DNA of 64,000 nucleotides, from the NCBI RefSeq assembly GCF_013141695.1, contig NZ_WHNY01000059.1, forward strand, positions 62,001-126,000, read 5' to 3'. This DNA comes from Paenibacillus plantarum. GTDB lineage: Bacteria > Bacillota > Bacilli > Paenibacillales > NBRC-103111. Of the stretch, positions 17,537 through 26,721 are shown piece by piece. Position 1 is the stretch's first letter. Each line of letters opens with the position of its first letter. Made by a program: the position numbers and the translations under genes. Under the pieces are notes generated by a model, which searched no databases, was not told the origin of the DNA, and saw only the letters and a program-made list of their open reading frames with translations.

Positions 17537-19357
17537 TTATTTGCTGTTTGACAACCCTTGGCTCGCCAAAATATCCATGATCCCCTTAAATAAAGGAATT
17601 GCCTTATTACTTTCAGTTGGGTCCGTATTTTTGATCACGACGGATACGGCATAACGAGGAGTTTCTACAGGTCCATAGCCAATGAACCATTGATTCACTT
17701 TCTCTTGGTTACCATTTTGAATCTGCGCTGTCCCAGACTTACCTGCCAGCTTCCATTTCGCACCTTGCAGGCCTTGACCTGTCCCTTCTGTAACAACCTC
17801 TCTCATCCAACTCAGCAAGGTACGACTCGTTGCAGCTGAAATTTTGCCAGCATCAGAAGTTAGGCTTTTAACAGGAAACGCCTCCATCTCACGCCCCGTT
17901 TGATACTGAATTTGTTGCACAACTCTAGGGGTAAAGCCCTTCCCATCATTCAACAATGTCACTACCATATTGGAAGCCTGTAGTGGCGTCATTCTGACAT
18001 CCCTTTGACCAATCGCCGTTTGCATGAGAACCCCCTCATCGTTCTCTGGGGTATGTGCAGCAAATAGTTGCCCTTTCTCTTCGGAATCAAATTGTTCAAA
18101 AGCATCTCTCGTATCTGTTTTCCCTGTCCAGCCTACCTCATTTAGTACACCTAGCTTATTGGCATATTTCTCTAGTTGAGTGGCTGTCAGACGCCGCATG
18201 ACATTCGCGAACACGATATTACACGATTGCGCATATCCCTCTTCTAAGGTTAAAGGTCCATGACCATCTTTCCGCCAGCAAGTAAAGCCGTACTTCCCGA
18301 GCGCGCCTTCACAATCAAACGTTTCCGTAGGCGTCACAACTTTCTCATCCAACGCTGCCGCGGCTACAATTGTTTTGAAAATCGAACCAGGTGCCGTCGC
18401 CTTGATTGCATAATTGCTCCAATTATTACTGGCTAGATCTACCTGTAAAGGGTTGTAGTTCGGCCTGCTTGCCATGGCGATGACATCGCCATGTGCTGCT
18501 TCTTGCACAACTGCCGCTCCCTCGCGAATATTCAGCTTATCCATTAGCGCTTCGATTTGCTGCTGCACACGGCTGTCTAAGGTCGTAATTAGCTTCACAG
18601 GGTAGAAAGAGTTATCCGGTGCGATCATCCGTGCGTCCAATCCCGCTAGAGGCCTCTTTCCCGCATCCGTGAAATAGGATATGGAGGTTTCACCCACACC
18701 GCGAAGCCATGCGTCAAATGACTTCTCAAGGCCTGCTCCCCCAATCTTCGAAGTTAGAGCCACTCGCCCTTTTTCCAAATCCGAGCCGTAGATCTGCATC
18801 ACGCGATCTGGATTTTGACCGATAAAGCCAACTAGCTGACGCGCTGTCATGCCCGTAGGATAGCGGTCTTCCATTTCAACTACCTTAATATTCGCTAAGC
18901 CTAATCCATCTATCTCCTTCACTTGCTGGGAACTCAACGAGAGTGCCTTCCCCCCATCTTGCGTCCCCCATACTTGCGGCTCTTTCAAATTATGAGCAAA
19001 AGATAACCAACTCTCTTTATTCGTCTTCAAAATACGTGCTAGTTGGCTCACTTCCTGCCCATTCATCGCAAACTCGCTATTGATCGGGAAAGCAACTAAT
19101 GCTTTCACAATTTGGCCTGTTAATGGCTGCAGATTGCGATCCAGTATCTCGCCCCTTCCACTCTCTAAGACAAGTGCACGTTGCCTTTGAATCACGGAAT
19201 TTTTCACCAAATTGATTCCTCGTGATGAATAGCTTTCCGTTGCGGCGATTTGGATCCAGAACAGCTTACCGAATATACCTAGAAATAAAAGCAGAATCAA
19301 AAAGAGCATCAAAAACATACGTCTCTTCTCCATCGATGATAATTGATTCTCACTCAT
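17537..19357 (-). CDS. Class B penicillin-binding protein (PbpI-like transpeptidase)
   Basis: 606 residues. One N-terminal membrane anchor (about 14-34) precedes the PBP dimer domain, with the conserved RGEILDRN motif near residue 67. The transpeptidase domain has SIFK as the SxxK catalytic box near residue 335, SCN as SxN near 388, and KSGTAQ as the KTG box near 550 (Ser for Thr, common in this class). It cross-links peptidoglycan outside the membrane. The ATG at 19357 has AAGGGG 8 nt upstream. Its position near trhP2 recalls B. subtilis pbpI (yrrR); SpoVD-type paralogues are possible, but no PASTA domain is seen. Confidence 0.9.
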   Translation of the reverse strand: MSENQLSSMEKRRMFLMLFLILLLFLGIFGKLFWIQIAATESYSSRGINLVKNSVIQRQRALVLESGRGEILDRNLQPLTGQIVKALVAFPINSEFAMNGQEVSQLARILKTNKESWLSFAHNLKEPQVWGTQDGGKALSLSSQQVKEIDGLGLANIKVVEMEDRYPTGMTARQLVGFIGQNPDRVMQIYGSDLEKGRVALTSKIGGAGLEKSFDAWLRGVGETSISYFTDAGKRPLAGLDARMIAPDNSFYPVKLITTLDSRVQQQIEALMDKLNIREGAAVVQEAAHGDVIAMASRPNYNPLQVDLASNNWSNYAIKATAPGSIFKTIVAAAALDEKVVTPTETFDCEGALGKYGFTCWRKDGHGPLTLEEGYAQSCNIVFANVMRRLTATQLEKYANKLGVLNEVGWTGKTDTRDAFEQFDSEEKGQLFAAHTPENDEGVLMQTAIGQRDVRMTPLQASNMVVTLLNDGKGFTPRVVQQIQYQTGREMEAFPVKSLTSDAGKISAATSRTLLSWMREVVTEGTGQGLQGAKWKLAGKSGTAQIQNGNQEKVNQWFIGYGPVETPRYAVSVVIKNTDPTESNKAIPLFKGIMDILASQGLSNSK

Positions 19358-19792
19358 GGTACGATCCCCTTTTATACGGTTCATAATGACCTTATTGCTT
19401 CCAGTATCGGCATTCTAGCATCACATCAAACCAGATCTGTATAACGATAACGAGAAAAACTTCGATCAAAGAGAGTTGAAGGTGCATCCCATCGAATCCA
19501 ATCGAACAATTGTCACATGCATAGTTTTTGCCTGATCAAGAAAGCGAGTACTAAACATATTTAACTGGAAAATGTACAGCTATTCCCACGAAATTCCCTC
19601 GAAATCTCTATTTAACTGTAAAATATGTAGGTAAAATAACCTCTTTCGTTCAGATCGAGTAAAATGGTCAAAATTAACAGCATATTTTCCATCTATTCTT
19701 CTTTTGATCGGAAAATCCCAAAATTTAACCACATAAAATCCATCTATTCACCAGGAGCACAGGAGCCACCACTCATCTTCACACGCTTAAAT
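19358..19792. repeat. Gene-free stretch with degenerate ~51-bp-period repeats
   Basis: 435 bp with no supportable gene. Four degenerate copies of a motif of the form (T/A)TTAAC-N5-AAAAT or similar, mostly followed by an element ending CTATTC, start at 19560, 19611, 19673 and 19724 (spacings 51, 62 and 51 bp). The first is followed by a segment resembling the repeat family at 36429-36610. The function is unknown. Confidence 0.5.
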
Positions 19793-19823
19793 AAAAAAAT
19801 CCACCCTCCTAAGGGAGAGTGGA
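19793..19823 (-). terminator. Terminator of the chemoreceptor gene
   Basis: The minus-strand stem TCCACTCTCC / GGAGGGTGGA with a 4-nt loop is followed by TTTTTTTATTT, 14 bp after the stop codon. Confidence 0.9.
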
Positions 19824-19836
19824 CTCGTCTTCGCTA

Positions 19837-22011
19837 TTATACTTCGAATTTGGATAATGTATCGGTCAATGATTGGGACAGTTGATCCAGCTTGTCTGAC
19901 AATTTCACCAAACCATCACTAATGCTCAGCTGTTCGGAGCTTAGGGAAGCAACTTCCTCGGAAGTCGCCAACGATTCCTCAGCAACTGCACTGACATTCG
20001 TCATGGCATCCGACAGCACCACTTGTGATTGTTCGAGTGTCGAAATGGAATCACTAACGGTACTCAACTGAACAATAAAGTCACCCATATGATTCGTTAC
20101 TTGTTTGAAAATCGTATCTGCTTCTTTAACAGCCATAATCTGCTCTTGGAAGATTGGCGTTGCTGTTGAAAGAACTTTAACCGTTTCATCAATCTCACCT
20201 TGAATCGTTTCCGTAATTTGCCCAACAACATCGATGGATTGTTTGGACTGATCAGCAAGCTTACGAATTTCATCCGCAACGACCATGAAGCCTTTGCCCG
20301 CTGTACCTGCACGTGCTGCTTCAATTGTGGCATTCAAAGACAAGATATTCGTTTGCTTCGAAATGTTATTCAAAAGATCCAAAATTTTACGGATCGAACG
20401 TGTACTTTCTTTCAGTTTATCCACTTTATCAACCATGGAGCGGATCATTTCTTCCGTCAGATTCGTTTTGGCAATCAACTCTGACATGTACTTCGTTCCA
20501 AGCTCACTGGACGTTTGTACATCCGCCGCTGCAGTTCCCATCTCAAGATTGGCTTCAATAACTTGCTTCATTTGAATGCCGATATGGTGCGTCAGCTCGT
20601 TGCCTTTCTCAGACTCCGTCGCCAAACCGCCTGCGCCATTGGAAATCTCATCCGTCGCCACAGCAATCTCTCTTGCCGCTGTTGCCGTAACTTTAGAAGA
20701 GTTCGTTAATTCTTGCGCCGTTTCGAATACAGCTTGTGCAGACGTACTCGTTTGCTGTACCAATGTCGTGATCTGCTGCATCATGACGTCAAAGCTTGCA
20801 CCTAGCTGCCCAATCTCATCCTGAGACTTGTAATTGGCGCGAACTGTCAGCTTACCTTTGGCACCTTGCTGCATCAGGTTACGCAGATTAATAAGTGGAC
20901 TACCAATCATTCTAGCTACGATGATACCGATAATGACCGCTGCAATCGCTGCAAATAATGCGATCAGAAGCGTGTAGTTGAAAATTTTCTTCGCGTCTTT
21001 CACGAGCGCACTGACCGGAATATCACCAACTAAGTTCCAGCCCGATACAGCTGATTTGTAGAAAGCTACTAAATGATCATCTTTCGTGATAAAGGAACCA
21101 TGTTCTTCTTCAAACTGTTCCTTCGTTAGTTGGATAGAAGATTCTTTGCCAATTTGACTCATATCTTTTAATGCGATATTCATATTTTTCTGATTCGTAA
21201 TGATGACATTACTGTCATCTCCTAAAGACATACCGCTTAGCTCTTTCGTCAAGATGTCTGTGCTCAGCTCTATAACTAGAACAGCTGTTGACGAGTTCGT
21301 TAACGTATTACGCATCAGACGGCTGATCGCAAACGTATTCGAGGAGCTGCTAGAATATCCTTTGGCTTGACTATCTAACCAAGTTACTTTACCTGCGTTT
21401 TCTATAGTTGCTTTAAACCACTCTGTCGAAGCTAAATTTTCAGTTGCCGGAGAGCCGCCAGCTCCAGTAATCACAATCAACTTACCATCTGGACGATACA
21501 AATGAAGCGTTTTAATTGATTTGTTGGAGAAGGTAATTACGTTTAATTTCTCTGTTAATTGACGTGTAACATCTAGTGCTTCATAGGAGGATGCCTCCAT
21601 TTTAGGAACCTTATCAAGTAAATCCTGCAATTCTTTATTCAGCATAATTTGTAACGATACATCATCAAAGGTCTGATACAGGAAATCTAATTTCTGACCT
21701 GCTTGTGTCACGGTTTGTAAACTGGATTGGGACACCTTATCCTTAATAACACTTTTGGAGACGGAATACGAAATCATCCCTACTACGAGAACGAAAAACA
21801 AAATACTAATAAAAAACATCAGAAATAACTTCATACCAACTGATTTTACAGGATTTTCGAGCCTAATGTTGCTCGGTCCTTTGAATGCGTATGTACCATT
21901 CGGTGAAGCTGATCCACCACCTGCCGTGTCATTTCGACCCCTTCGAACTTGACCAGTTGCTTGAACTACTTTGTTTAAAATGGAGCGCATACCTTGGAGT
22001 CTTTTTGTCAT
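19837..22011 (-). CDS. Methyl-accepting chemotaxis protein (dCache-type)
   Basis: 724 residues. Membrane chemoreceptor: TM1 at about residues 63-85, an extracellular double-Cache-like sensor (about 86-345), TM2 at about 350-375, a HAMP segment, then a long signalling coiled coil with the conserved tip around VVADEIRKLADQSKQS near residue 600. A Ser/Gly-rich cytoplasmic stretch of about 60 residues precedes TM1, longer than usual. The start is ambiguous: 22011 has GGTGGTG 6 nt upstream, while 22026 has no clear site. It is a single-gene unit ending in a strong terminator. The ligand is unknown. Confidence 0.93.
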   Translation of the reverse strand: MTKRLQGMRSILNKVVQATGQVRRGRNDTAGGGSASPNGTYAFKGPSNIRLENPVKSVGMKLFLMFFISILFFVLVVGMISYSVSKSVIKDKVSQSSLQTVTQAGQKLDFLYQTFDDVSLQIMLNKELQDLLDKVPKMEASSYEALDVTRQLTEKLNVITFSNKSIKTLHLYRPDGKLIVITGAGGSPATENLASTEWFKATIENAGKVTWLDSQAKGYSSSSSNTFAISRLMRNTLTNSSTAVLVIELSTDILTKELSGMSLGDDSNVIITNQKNMNIALKDMSQIGKESSIQLTKEQFEEEHGSFITKDDHLVAFYKSAVSGWNLVGDIPVSALVKDAKKIFNYTLLIALFAAIAAVIIGIIVARMIGSPLINLRNLMQQGAKGKLTVRANYKSQDEIGQLGASFDVMMQQITTLVQQTSTSAQAVFETAQELTNSSKVTATAAREIAVATDEISNGAGGLATESEKGNELTHHIGIQMKQVIEANLEMGTAAADVQTSSELGTKYMSELIAKTNLTEEMIRSMVDKVDKLKESTRSIRKILDLLNNISKQTNILSLNATIEAARAGTAGKGFMVVADEIRKLADQSKQSIDVVGQITETIQGEIDETVKVLSTATPIFQEQIMAVKEADTIFKQVTNHMGDFIVQLSTVSDSISTLEQSQVVLSDAMTNVSAVAEESLATSEEVASLSSEQLSISDGLVKLSDKLDQLSQSLTDTLSKFEV

Positions 22012-22143
22012 TTCGTTCACCACCATTAGTTTCTAATTAACCTTCTTTTGAATACTTACTCAAATGAAAAGGTTTACATACATTGTTATACATGAATTTC
22101 GACATTCATTTCCAATATCCTCTATAAAACGATATAAAAGAAT

Positions 22144-22183
22144 AAAAAAAGCCTCCTCCAATATAACTCACACTGGAGAAAGC
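22144..22183 (-). terminator. Terminator of the mltG-trhP1-trhP2 run
   Basis: On the minus strand GCTTTCTCCA pairs with TGGAGGAGGC (two G-U pairs), followed by TTTTTTTATT, immediately after the trhP2 stop. Confidence 0.85.
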
Positions 22184-22193
22184 TTCCATGGTA

Positions 22194-23477
22194 CTATTTG
22201 CCTGTTTTCTTCCGCATCATATCCCATTTTTTTACAGGAAACTCTACTTTTATCTGAACTAGTTGTAAGGGATGTCTAGCTGCAGTTAATTCTTGACCCG
22301 CCTCATCTTGAATAACGCCAACTGTTTGTTTAAAATGCGTCCCTTCCGGGCCGAAAAACTCAATTTCTTGGCCAGGCTTGAAATGATTCCTTTGCTGAAC
22401 AAGAGCAACACCTGTTTCTTCGTTATACCCCATAACCAATCCAACGAAATCGAAGCCAACGACTTTATCTTCTGGTTCAAAAATGTGATCCTCATGACCT
22501 GGCGCTTCATAGAAGAATCCATCGTTCAACGGTCGATTCGCCGCTTTATGAATTTCGTCCTGCCACACAGGATTGAGCTTGAAATGCTCAGGATCTTCGA
22601 AATAAGCGTCGATCGCCTGACGATAGGCATTCACGACAGTTGCCACATAGTGAATGCTCTTCATTCTGCCTTCGATCTTAAAGCTATCCACACCCGATTC
22701 AATCATATCCGCGATATGATCAATCATGCTTAAATCCTTGGAGCCCATGGTGAATGCATCATCATCCTCTGCAAACATAGGGAAATCCGTTGCCAACGGT
22801 GCATCAAGCGGCTGATCCTTCGTGAATAGATCATATTTCCAACGGCACGATTGCGAGCAGCCGCCGCGGTTCGAATCACGATCCGTAAAGTGATTCGACA
22901 ACACACAGCGCCCTGAATACGAACTACACATAGCACCATGAATAAAAGCTTCAATTTCAACATCCACATGCGCCTTGATTTCATCGATTTCCTGCATGCT
23001 AACCTCACGCGCCAATACGACGCGTTCGATCCCTTGATCTTTCCAGAATTGGACCGTTTGCCAGTTCATCACCGACTGCTGCGTACTAACGTGAACTTCG
23101 AGCTCTGGAGCAACCCGTCGACACGTTTCCATGATGATGGGATCTGCCGCGATGATAGCTGAAATACCAACCTCTTGCAGCCCTCGTAAGTACTCATCTA
23201 AGCCTTCAATATCCTCATTATGTGCGTAGATATTCGTTGCTACGAAAACTTTGGCACCATATTGCTTAGCAAATTCGACGCCTTCACGCATTTCCTCTTT
23301 GGAGAAATTGTCGGCGTTCGAACGCAAACCATACTTTTGTCCACCGATATATACAGCATCTGCGCCATAATGAATCGCAAATTTGAGCTTTTCCAAATTA
23401 CCTGCTGGAGCTAGAAGCTCTGGCTTATTAAGTCTTACACGCTTACCCCTGGCTCGTGCTTCTACGGCTGTCGTCAT
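22194..23477 (-). CDS. trhP2: U32 family peptidase-like protein TrhP2 (tRNA ho5U34 synthesis)
   Basis: 427 residues, orthologous in type and position to B. subtilis YrrO. These U32 proteins are needed for 5-hydroxyuridine at tRNA wobble position 34, using prephenate as hydroxyl source; they are not true peptidases. The signature region near residues 165-205 holds four close Cys (in MCSSYSGRCVLSN and GGCSQSCRWKY), consistent with an iron-sulfur cluster. A C-terminal small beta domain follows. AAGGTG lies 9 nt before the ATG. It is preceded by trhP1 in the same orientation, and the two products act together. Confidence 0.93.
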   Translation of the reverse strand: MTTAVEARARGKRVRLNKPELLAPAGNLEKLKFAIHYGADAVYIGGQKYGLRSNADNFSKEEMREGVEFAKQYGAKVFVATNIYAHNEDIEGLDEYLRGLQEVGISAIIAADPIIMETCRRVAPELEVHVSTQQSVMNWQTVQFWKDQGIERVVLAREVSMQEIDEIKAHVDVEIEAFIHGAMCSSYSGRCVLSNHFTDRDSNRGGCSQSCRWKYDLFTKDQPLDAPLATDFPMFAEDDDAFTMGSKDLSMIDHIADMIESGVDSFKIEGRMKSIHYVATVVNAYRQAIDAYFEDPEHFKLNPVWQDEIHKAANRPLNDGFFYEAPGHEDHIFEPEDKVVGFDFVGLVMGYNEETGVALVQQRNHFKPGQEIEFFGPEGTHFKQTVGVIQDEAGQELTAARHPLQLVQIKVEFPVKKWDMMRKKTGK

Positions 23478-23502
23478 CTAGGAGTGCACCTTCTTTCTTC
23501 GA

Positions 23503-24429
23503 TCAATATACCTGTTCTTTATAGAAAAATCCGAAACTTAGCTCACGTTCAGGATCCTGTAGTTCCACAATCGCATCCAGCCACTCTTGCTGAAACTCAA
23601 AGCCTTCGGGATTCGCAAGATAAGCATCAATCGCAGCACGATAGCTTCTCACGACCGTTTCATTGTACTGCGATGATTTAAGCAAGCCTTCAATTTTCAA
23701 ACTATCCACATTTCCGTCGATAAGTTCTGGCAAATTTTCCAGCATACAAAAGTCTTCAGAACTCATAATGTGCGTGCCATTGCAATCCTCGTAAACAGGA
23801 TAACGTTGGTCGCGTCGTTCGTGTTCAATGAGGAATAGTCCTCGTCCTTTCGAACGGTCCGCTTCCGGCGTTGTTCCTTGATGTGCCATATAATTTTTGA
23901 CCAGCTCGCGCTTGGAGTGATAAATGTTCGTAATCCCATGCACTTGAACTTCAACAGGAATCTCTGACTTCGCTTTAAAATCAAGCACCTGCTCCATATT
24001 CAACTCTCTCGCGAGTACAACGCGAACTGCGCCTTGCTTCCCCCAATAATTCGCGGTTGCATAATTCGTTGAAGTCATTTCCGCATTCCAATGAAGCGGC
24101 AGCGACTCAGGCAATTGACGAACCGTCATGAGGACAGCTGGATCTCCGAAAATAATGGCGTCAACACCATTAGTCTGAAGGGCGGCTAAGTACGCTTTTA
24201 AACCTTCGAGTGTTTGATTGTCCATAATATTGTTAACCGCGACATACACTTTCGCGTTCCGTTCGTGAGCCCATGCAACGGCTTCCCCGATCTCGTTCAG
24301 CTTCACTTCGCCTGGCAGTCGAAGTCCATATCGATCTTCCCCTATAATAACGGCATCTGCACCTGCAAGGATCATTTGTTTCAACTCAGCGATTGAACCA
24401 CAGCTGATGACTAATTCTGGTTTATTCAC
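23503..24429 (-). CDS. trhP1: U32 family protein TrhP1 (tRNA ho5U34 synthesis)
   Basis: 308 residues, starting at GTG 24429. Related to TrhP2, beginning PELVISCGSIAELKQMILAGADAVIIGEDRYGLR. In the region where TrhP2 has four Cys, this protein has none (IYHSKRELVKNYMAHQG), as expected for the YrrN branch, which lacks the cluster residues. The late motif SLKIEGLLKSSQYNETVV is conserved between the two. It is followed after 25 bp by trhP2 and preceded by mltG. It probably works as a partner of TrhP2 in tRNA wobble uridine hydroxylation. Confidence 0.92.
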   Translation of the reverse strand: MNKPELVISCGSIAELKQMILAGADAVIIGEDRYGLRLPGEVKLNEIGEAVAWAHERNAKVYVAVNNIMDNQTLEGLKAYLAALQTNGVDAIIFGDPAVLMTVRQLPESLPLHWNAEMTSTNYATANYWGKQGAVRVVLARELNMEQVLDFKAKSEIPVEVQVHGITNIYHSKRELVKNYMAHQGTTPEADRSKGRGLFLIEHERRDQRYPVYEDCNGTHIMSSEDFCMLENLPELIDGNVDSLKIEGLLKSSQYNETVVRSYRAAIDAYLANPEGFEFQQEWLDAIVELQDPERELSFGFFYKEQVY

Positions 24430-24452
24430 GTGCTTACCTACCTTCTGTCAAC

Positions 24453-25556
24453 TTAATTCGTAGCCTTCTTACTATTGGCAATATTCTTCTTATGCTCTTC
24501 AAAGGTTTCTGCAAACAAATGACCCATGGTTCCATCCTTCTTCGTCACATAGAAAACATATTTCGTTTCCTCTGGATAGATTGCTGCCTTAATCGAGGCT
24601 AGACTAGGACTCGCGATCGGACCTGGAGGCAAGCCTGTATTCAAATACGTATTATACGGACTCTCGATTTGAAGATCCTTTTCCAATAGACGTTCCTTCG
24701 ACTTATCAAATAAATACTGTACCGTCGCATCGATCTGAAGCGGCATGTTCATTTTCAAGCGGTTCACGATGACCCCAGAAACGAGCGCACGTTCCGTATC
24801 AACAACAACCTCCCGCTCGATCAACGAAGCAATCGTCAACATTTGGTGCACGGTGAGATTACGCGCCTTCAACTTGTCCTTCCAGTCAGTTGGAAGCGTC
24901 GAAAGCTGCTTATCTAGTTGATCTAAAGAACGTTCGACAAACTCTTTTTCGGTAGAGCCTTTCTTAAACTCGTACGTTTCAGGGAATATATATCCCTCTA
25001 GTCGATGTCTGATATTTTTAGTGTCTGGAATAGAAAGCGTCGATTCCGTTTTAAAGCCCGTAGGATCATCGACAAGCCCCAGAAACGTTTCTTTCTTCCA
25101 AGTGCTCTGCTCGCTCACTTTCGCGGCGATCTGCTCAATTGTATAGCCCTCAGGAATCGTGATGCGAATCATTTCTTCCTTTACGACATCTCCCTTGTTG
25201 AGCTTATCAATCATCGCTTCAAATGTCATGCCTGGCTTCATCGCATATTCTCCAGCTTGAAATTTGGAGCCCTGTTTTTTAAATTTTAAATAGTAGGTGA
25301 AAATGGAAGAATTCTTAATGAGTCCTTTTGCCTCTAATTCATCTGCGATCTTGATCGAGCTGGAGCCTTGCGGAATAGATACACGGACCTCTTGATCAGA
25401 AGCATCAACTGGCTGCAGCGCACTCGCAATAAACAATCCAATGCCGCCTGCTGTGCCGAGAACAAGCAATACTACAATACTAAAGCTAAGCAATACCCAT
25501 TTCAACACTTTACGCTTAGGCTTCTGCAATTCTTCTAGCTCATCATCCATATTCAC
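24453..25556 (-). CDS. mltG: Endolytic transglycosylase MltG
   Basis: About 367 residues. An N-terminal cytoplasmic stretch rich in charged residues precedes one TM (about 20-42). A LysM-like segment follows, with SIPQGSSSIKIADELEAKGL and the second repeat ITIPEGYTIEQIAAKVS. The YceG catalytic domain has the active-site Glu in IASLIEREVV and the conserved NTYLNTGLPPGPIASPS. It cleaves nascent glycan strands at the membrane and sets chain length. The start is uncertain: AGGAGG is 12 nt before GTG 25556 and 18 nt before ATG 25550; the frame opens at 25592. Confidence 0.93.
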   Translation of the reverse strand: MNMDDELEELQKPKRKVLKWVLLSFSIVVLLVLGTAGGIGLFIASALQPVDASDQEVRVSIPQGSSSIKIADELEAKGLIKNSSIFTYYLKFKKQGSKFQAGEYAMKPGMTFEAMIDKLNKGDVVKEEMIRITIPEGYTIEQIAAKVSEQSTWKKETFLGLVDDPTGFKTESTLSIPDTKNIRHRLEGYIFPETYEFKKGSTEKEFVERSLDQLDKQLSTLPTDWKDKLKARNLTVHQMLTIASLIEREVVVDTERALVSGVIVNRLKMNMPLQIDATVQYLFDKSKERLLEKDLQIESPYNTYLNTGLPPGPIASPSLASIKAAIYPEETKYVFYVTKKDGTMGHLFAETFEEHKKNIANSKKATN

Positions 25557-25640
25557 AACGCTTCGATTCCTCCTAAGAATGTCCCTCATCAAGCCTTTGG
25601 CAGTAGCTTACCTTACTAGCATTAACCATATGCACAACAA

Positions 25641-25667
25641 AACCGAGCGGATATCATCCGCTCGGTT
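25641..25667 (-). terminator. Terminator after the DUF1292 genes
   Basis: A perfect 12-bp inverted repeat (AACCGAGCGGAT / ATCCGCTCGGTT) with a 3-nt loop, followed on the minus strand by a TTTTGTTGTG stretch. It ends the yrrK-DUF1292 unit. Confidence 0.9.
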
Positions 25668-25676
25668 ATCTACTTC

Positions 25677-25976
25677 TCACAAGTCATCTTGCTCAGGGAA
25701 AACCATCTCGTCATATAACTCGGAAACCGTTTCCCACTCATCATCATCGTCAATGGTAACTAGTTCATATTCACCGTCAGCATTGGAAATGACACGAAAG
25801 AGAGCAACTTCCTCTTCTTTCTTCAAAGCTTCCGATTGCATAACAGCATAGGTTTGGTTCTCATAGACGAATTCTTTCAGAAGTTGATATACCGTCGACT
25901 CACTTTGGTCGTCAGACAACAGGATATCATCCCCGTAAATTTTGCGCAATACATCAGAAGGTGTTGTCAAACTCAT
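25677..25976 (-). CDS. DUF1292 domain protein, second copy
   Basis: 99 residues, acidic. The DUF1292 (YrzB) pattern is visible as ALFRVISNADGEYELVTIDDDDEWETVSELYDEMV. Its start codon overlaps the stop of the preceding DUF1292 gene (ATGA, 4 bp), so the two are probably translated together. The two share the ending type in which a DDEEEW or DDDDEW motif precedes an acidic tail. The function is unknown. B. subtilis has a single yrzB at this place, so this is an extra paralogue. Confidence 0.85.
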   Translation of the reverse strand: MSLTTPSDVLRKIYGDDILLSDDQSESTVYQLLKEFVYENQTYAVMQSEALKKEEEVALFRVISNADGEYELVTIDDDDEWETVSELYDEMVFPEQDDL

Positions 25977-26287
25977 GCTTCTTCTTCCTCATCGAACTCC
26001 GCCATTAAGGTGTTGAACGTTTCTTCCACAATGTTCCATTCTTCTTCGTCGTCAATGGTGAAAAGCTTCAAATCCTCACCGTCGTCGTCTTCTTCGTAAC
26101 GGAATGCATACACTTCGTCGGATTCTTCATCTCCGCCGTCTGTAGGCACAACCATCATATATTTCTTATCTGAACCGTCCACTTCGAATTTCATGATAAC
26201 CTCGAACTCTTCTTCGTTGCCTTCATCGTCCGGGATGTAAATGATTTCTGGTTCTTCTTCACGCAATTCTTCTTTGGACACGTTCAA
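25973..26287 (-). CDS. DUF1292 domain protein (YrzB-like)
   Basis: 104 residues, strongly acidic. The DUF1292 core is IYIPDDEGNEEEFEVIMKFEVD, then YAFRYEEDDDGEDLKLFTIDDEEEW. Its start is adjacent to the yrrK stop and its stop overlaps the next DUF1292 gene. It is part of the conserved ireB-yrrK-yrzB cluster. The biochemical role is unknown. Confidence 0.9.
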   Translation of the reverse strand: MNVSKEELREEEPEIIYIPDDEGNEEEFEVIMKFEVDGSDKKYMMVVPTDGGDEESDEVYAFRYEEDDDGEDLKLFTIDDEEEWNIVEETFNTLMAEFDEEEEA

Positions 26288-26704
26288 TCACCTCTTCATA
26301 TTGGCATCCATATACCCTTGTAGAATAAGCTGTGCAGCCATCTTGTCAATGACTAACTTCCGTTTCTTCCGGCTTACGTCCGCTTCAAGAAGCGTCCGAG
26401 TCGCAGCTACGGTTGTTAAGCGCTCATCCCATAGGTGTACTGGTACACTGATCTTTTGCTCTAATTCTTGCGAAAAGGCAATCGCAATCTCGCCGCGGGG
26501 TCCAATCGTATTATTCATATTCTTGGGCAACCCCACAACAACTTGCGATACGCCATATTCATTAACAATCTGTATAAGCCGTTCAATGTCTTCTCCCGGC
26601 TTATTGCGGCGAATCACTTCAAGCCCTTGGGCTGTCCATCCAAGCTCATCGCTTAATGCGACACCAATGGTTTTATCCCCATAATCCAAGCCCATCCATC
26701 TCAT
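26288..26704 (-). CDS. yrrK: Putative pre-16S rRNA nuclease / RuvX (YqgF) family
   Basis: 138 residues, normal length. An RNase H-like fold: MGLDYGDKTIGVALSDELG at the N terminus contains the first catalytic Asp. VVGLPKNMNNTIGP is the second conserved motif. WDERLTT and then KRKLVIDKMAAQLILQGYMD carry the late acidic residues. Family members process the 5' end of 16S rRNA and are also proposed Holliday-junction resolvases. Operon order ireB, yrrK, DUF1292 as in Bacillus. Confidence 0.95.
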   Translation of the reverse strand: MRWMGLDYGDKTIGVALSDELGWTAQGLEVIRRNKPGEDIERLIQIVNEYGVSQVVVGLPKNMNNTIGPRGEIAIAFSQELEQKISVPVHLWDERLTTVAATRTLLEADVSRKKRKLVIDKMAAQLILQGYMDANMKR

Positions 26705-26721
26705 GCTGGTTCTCTTTTCTT

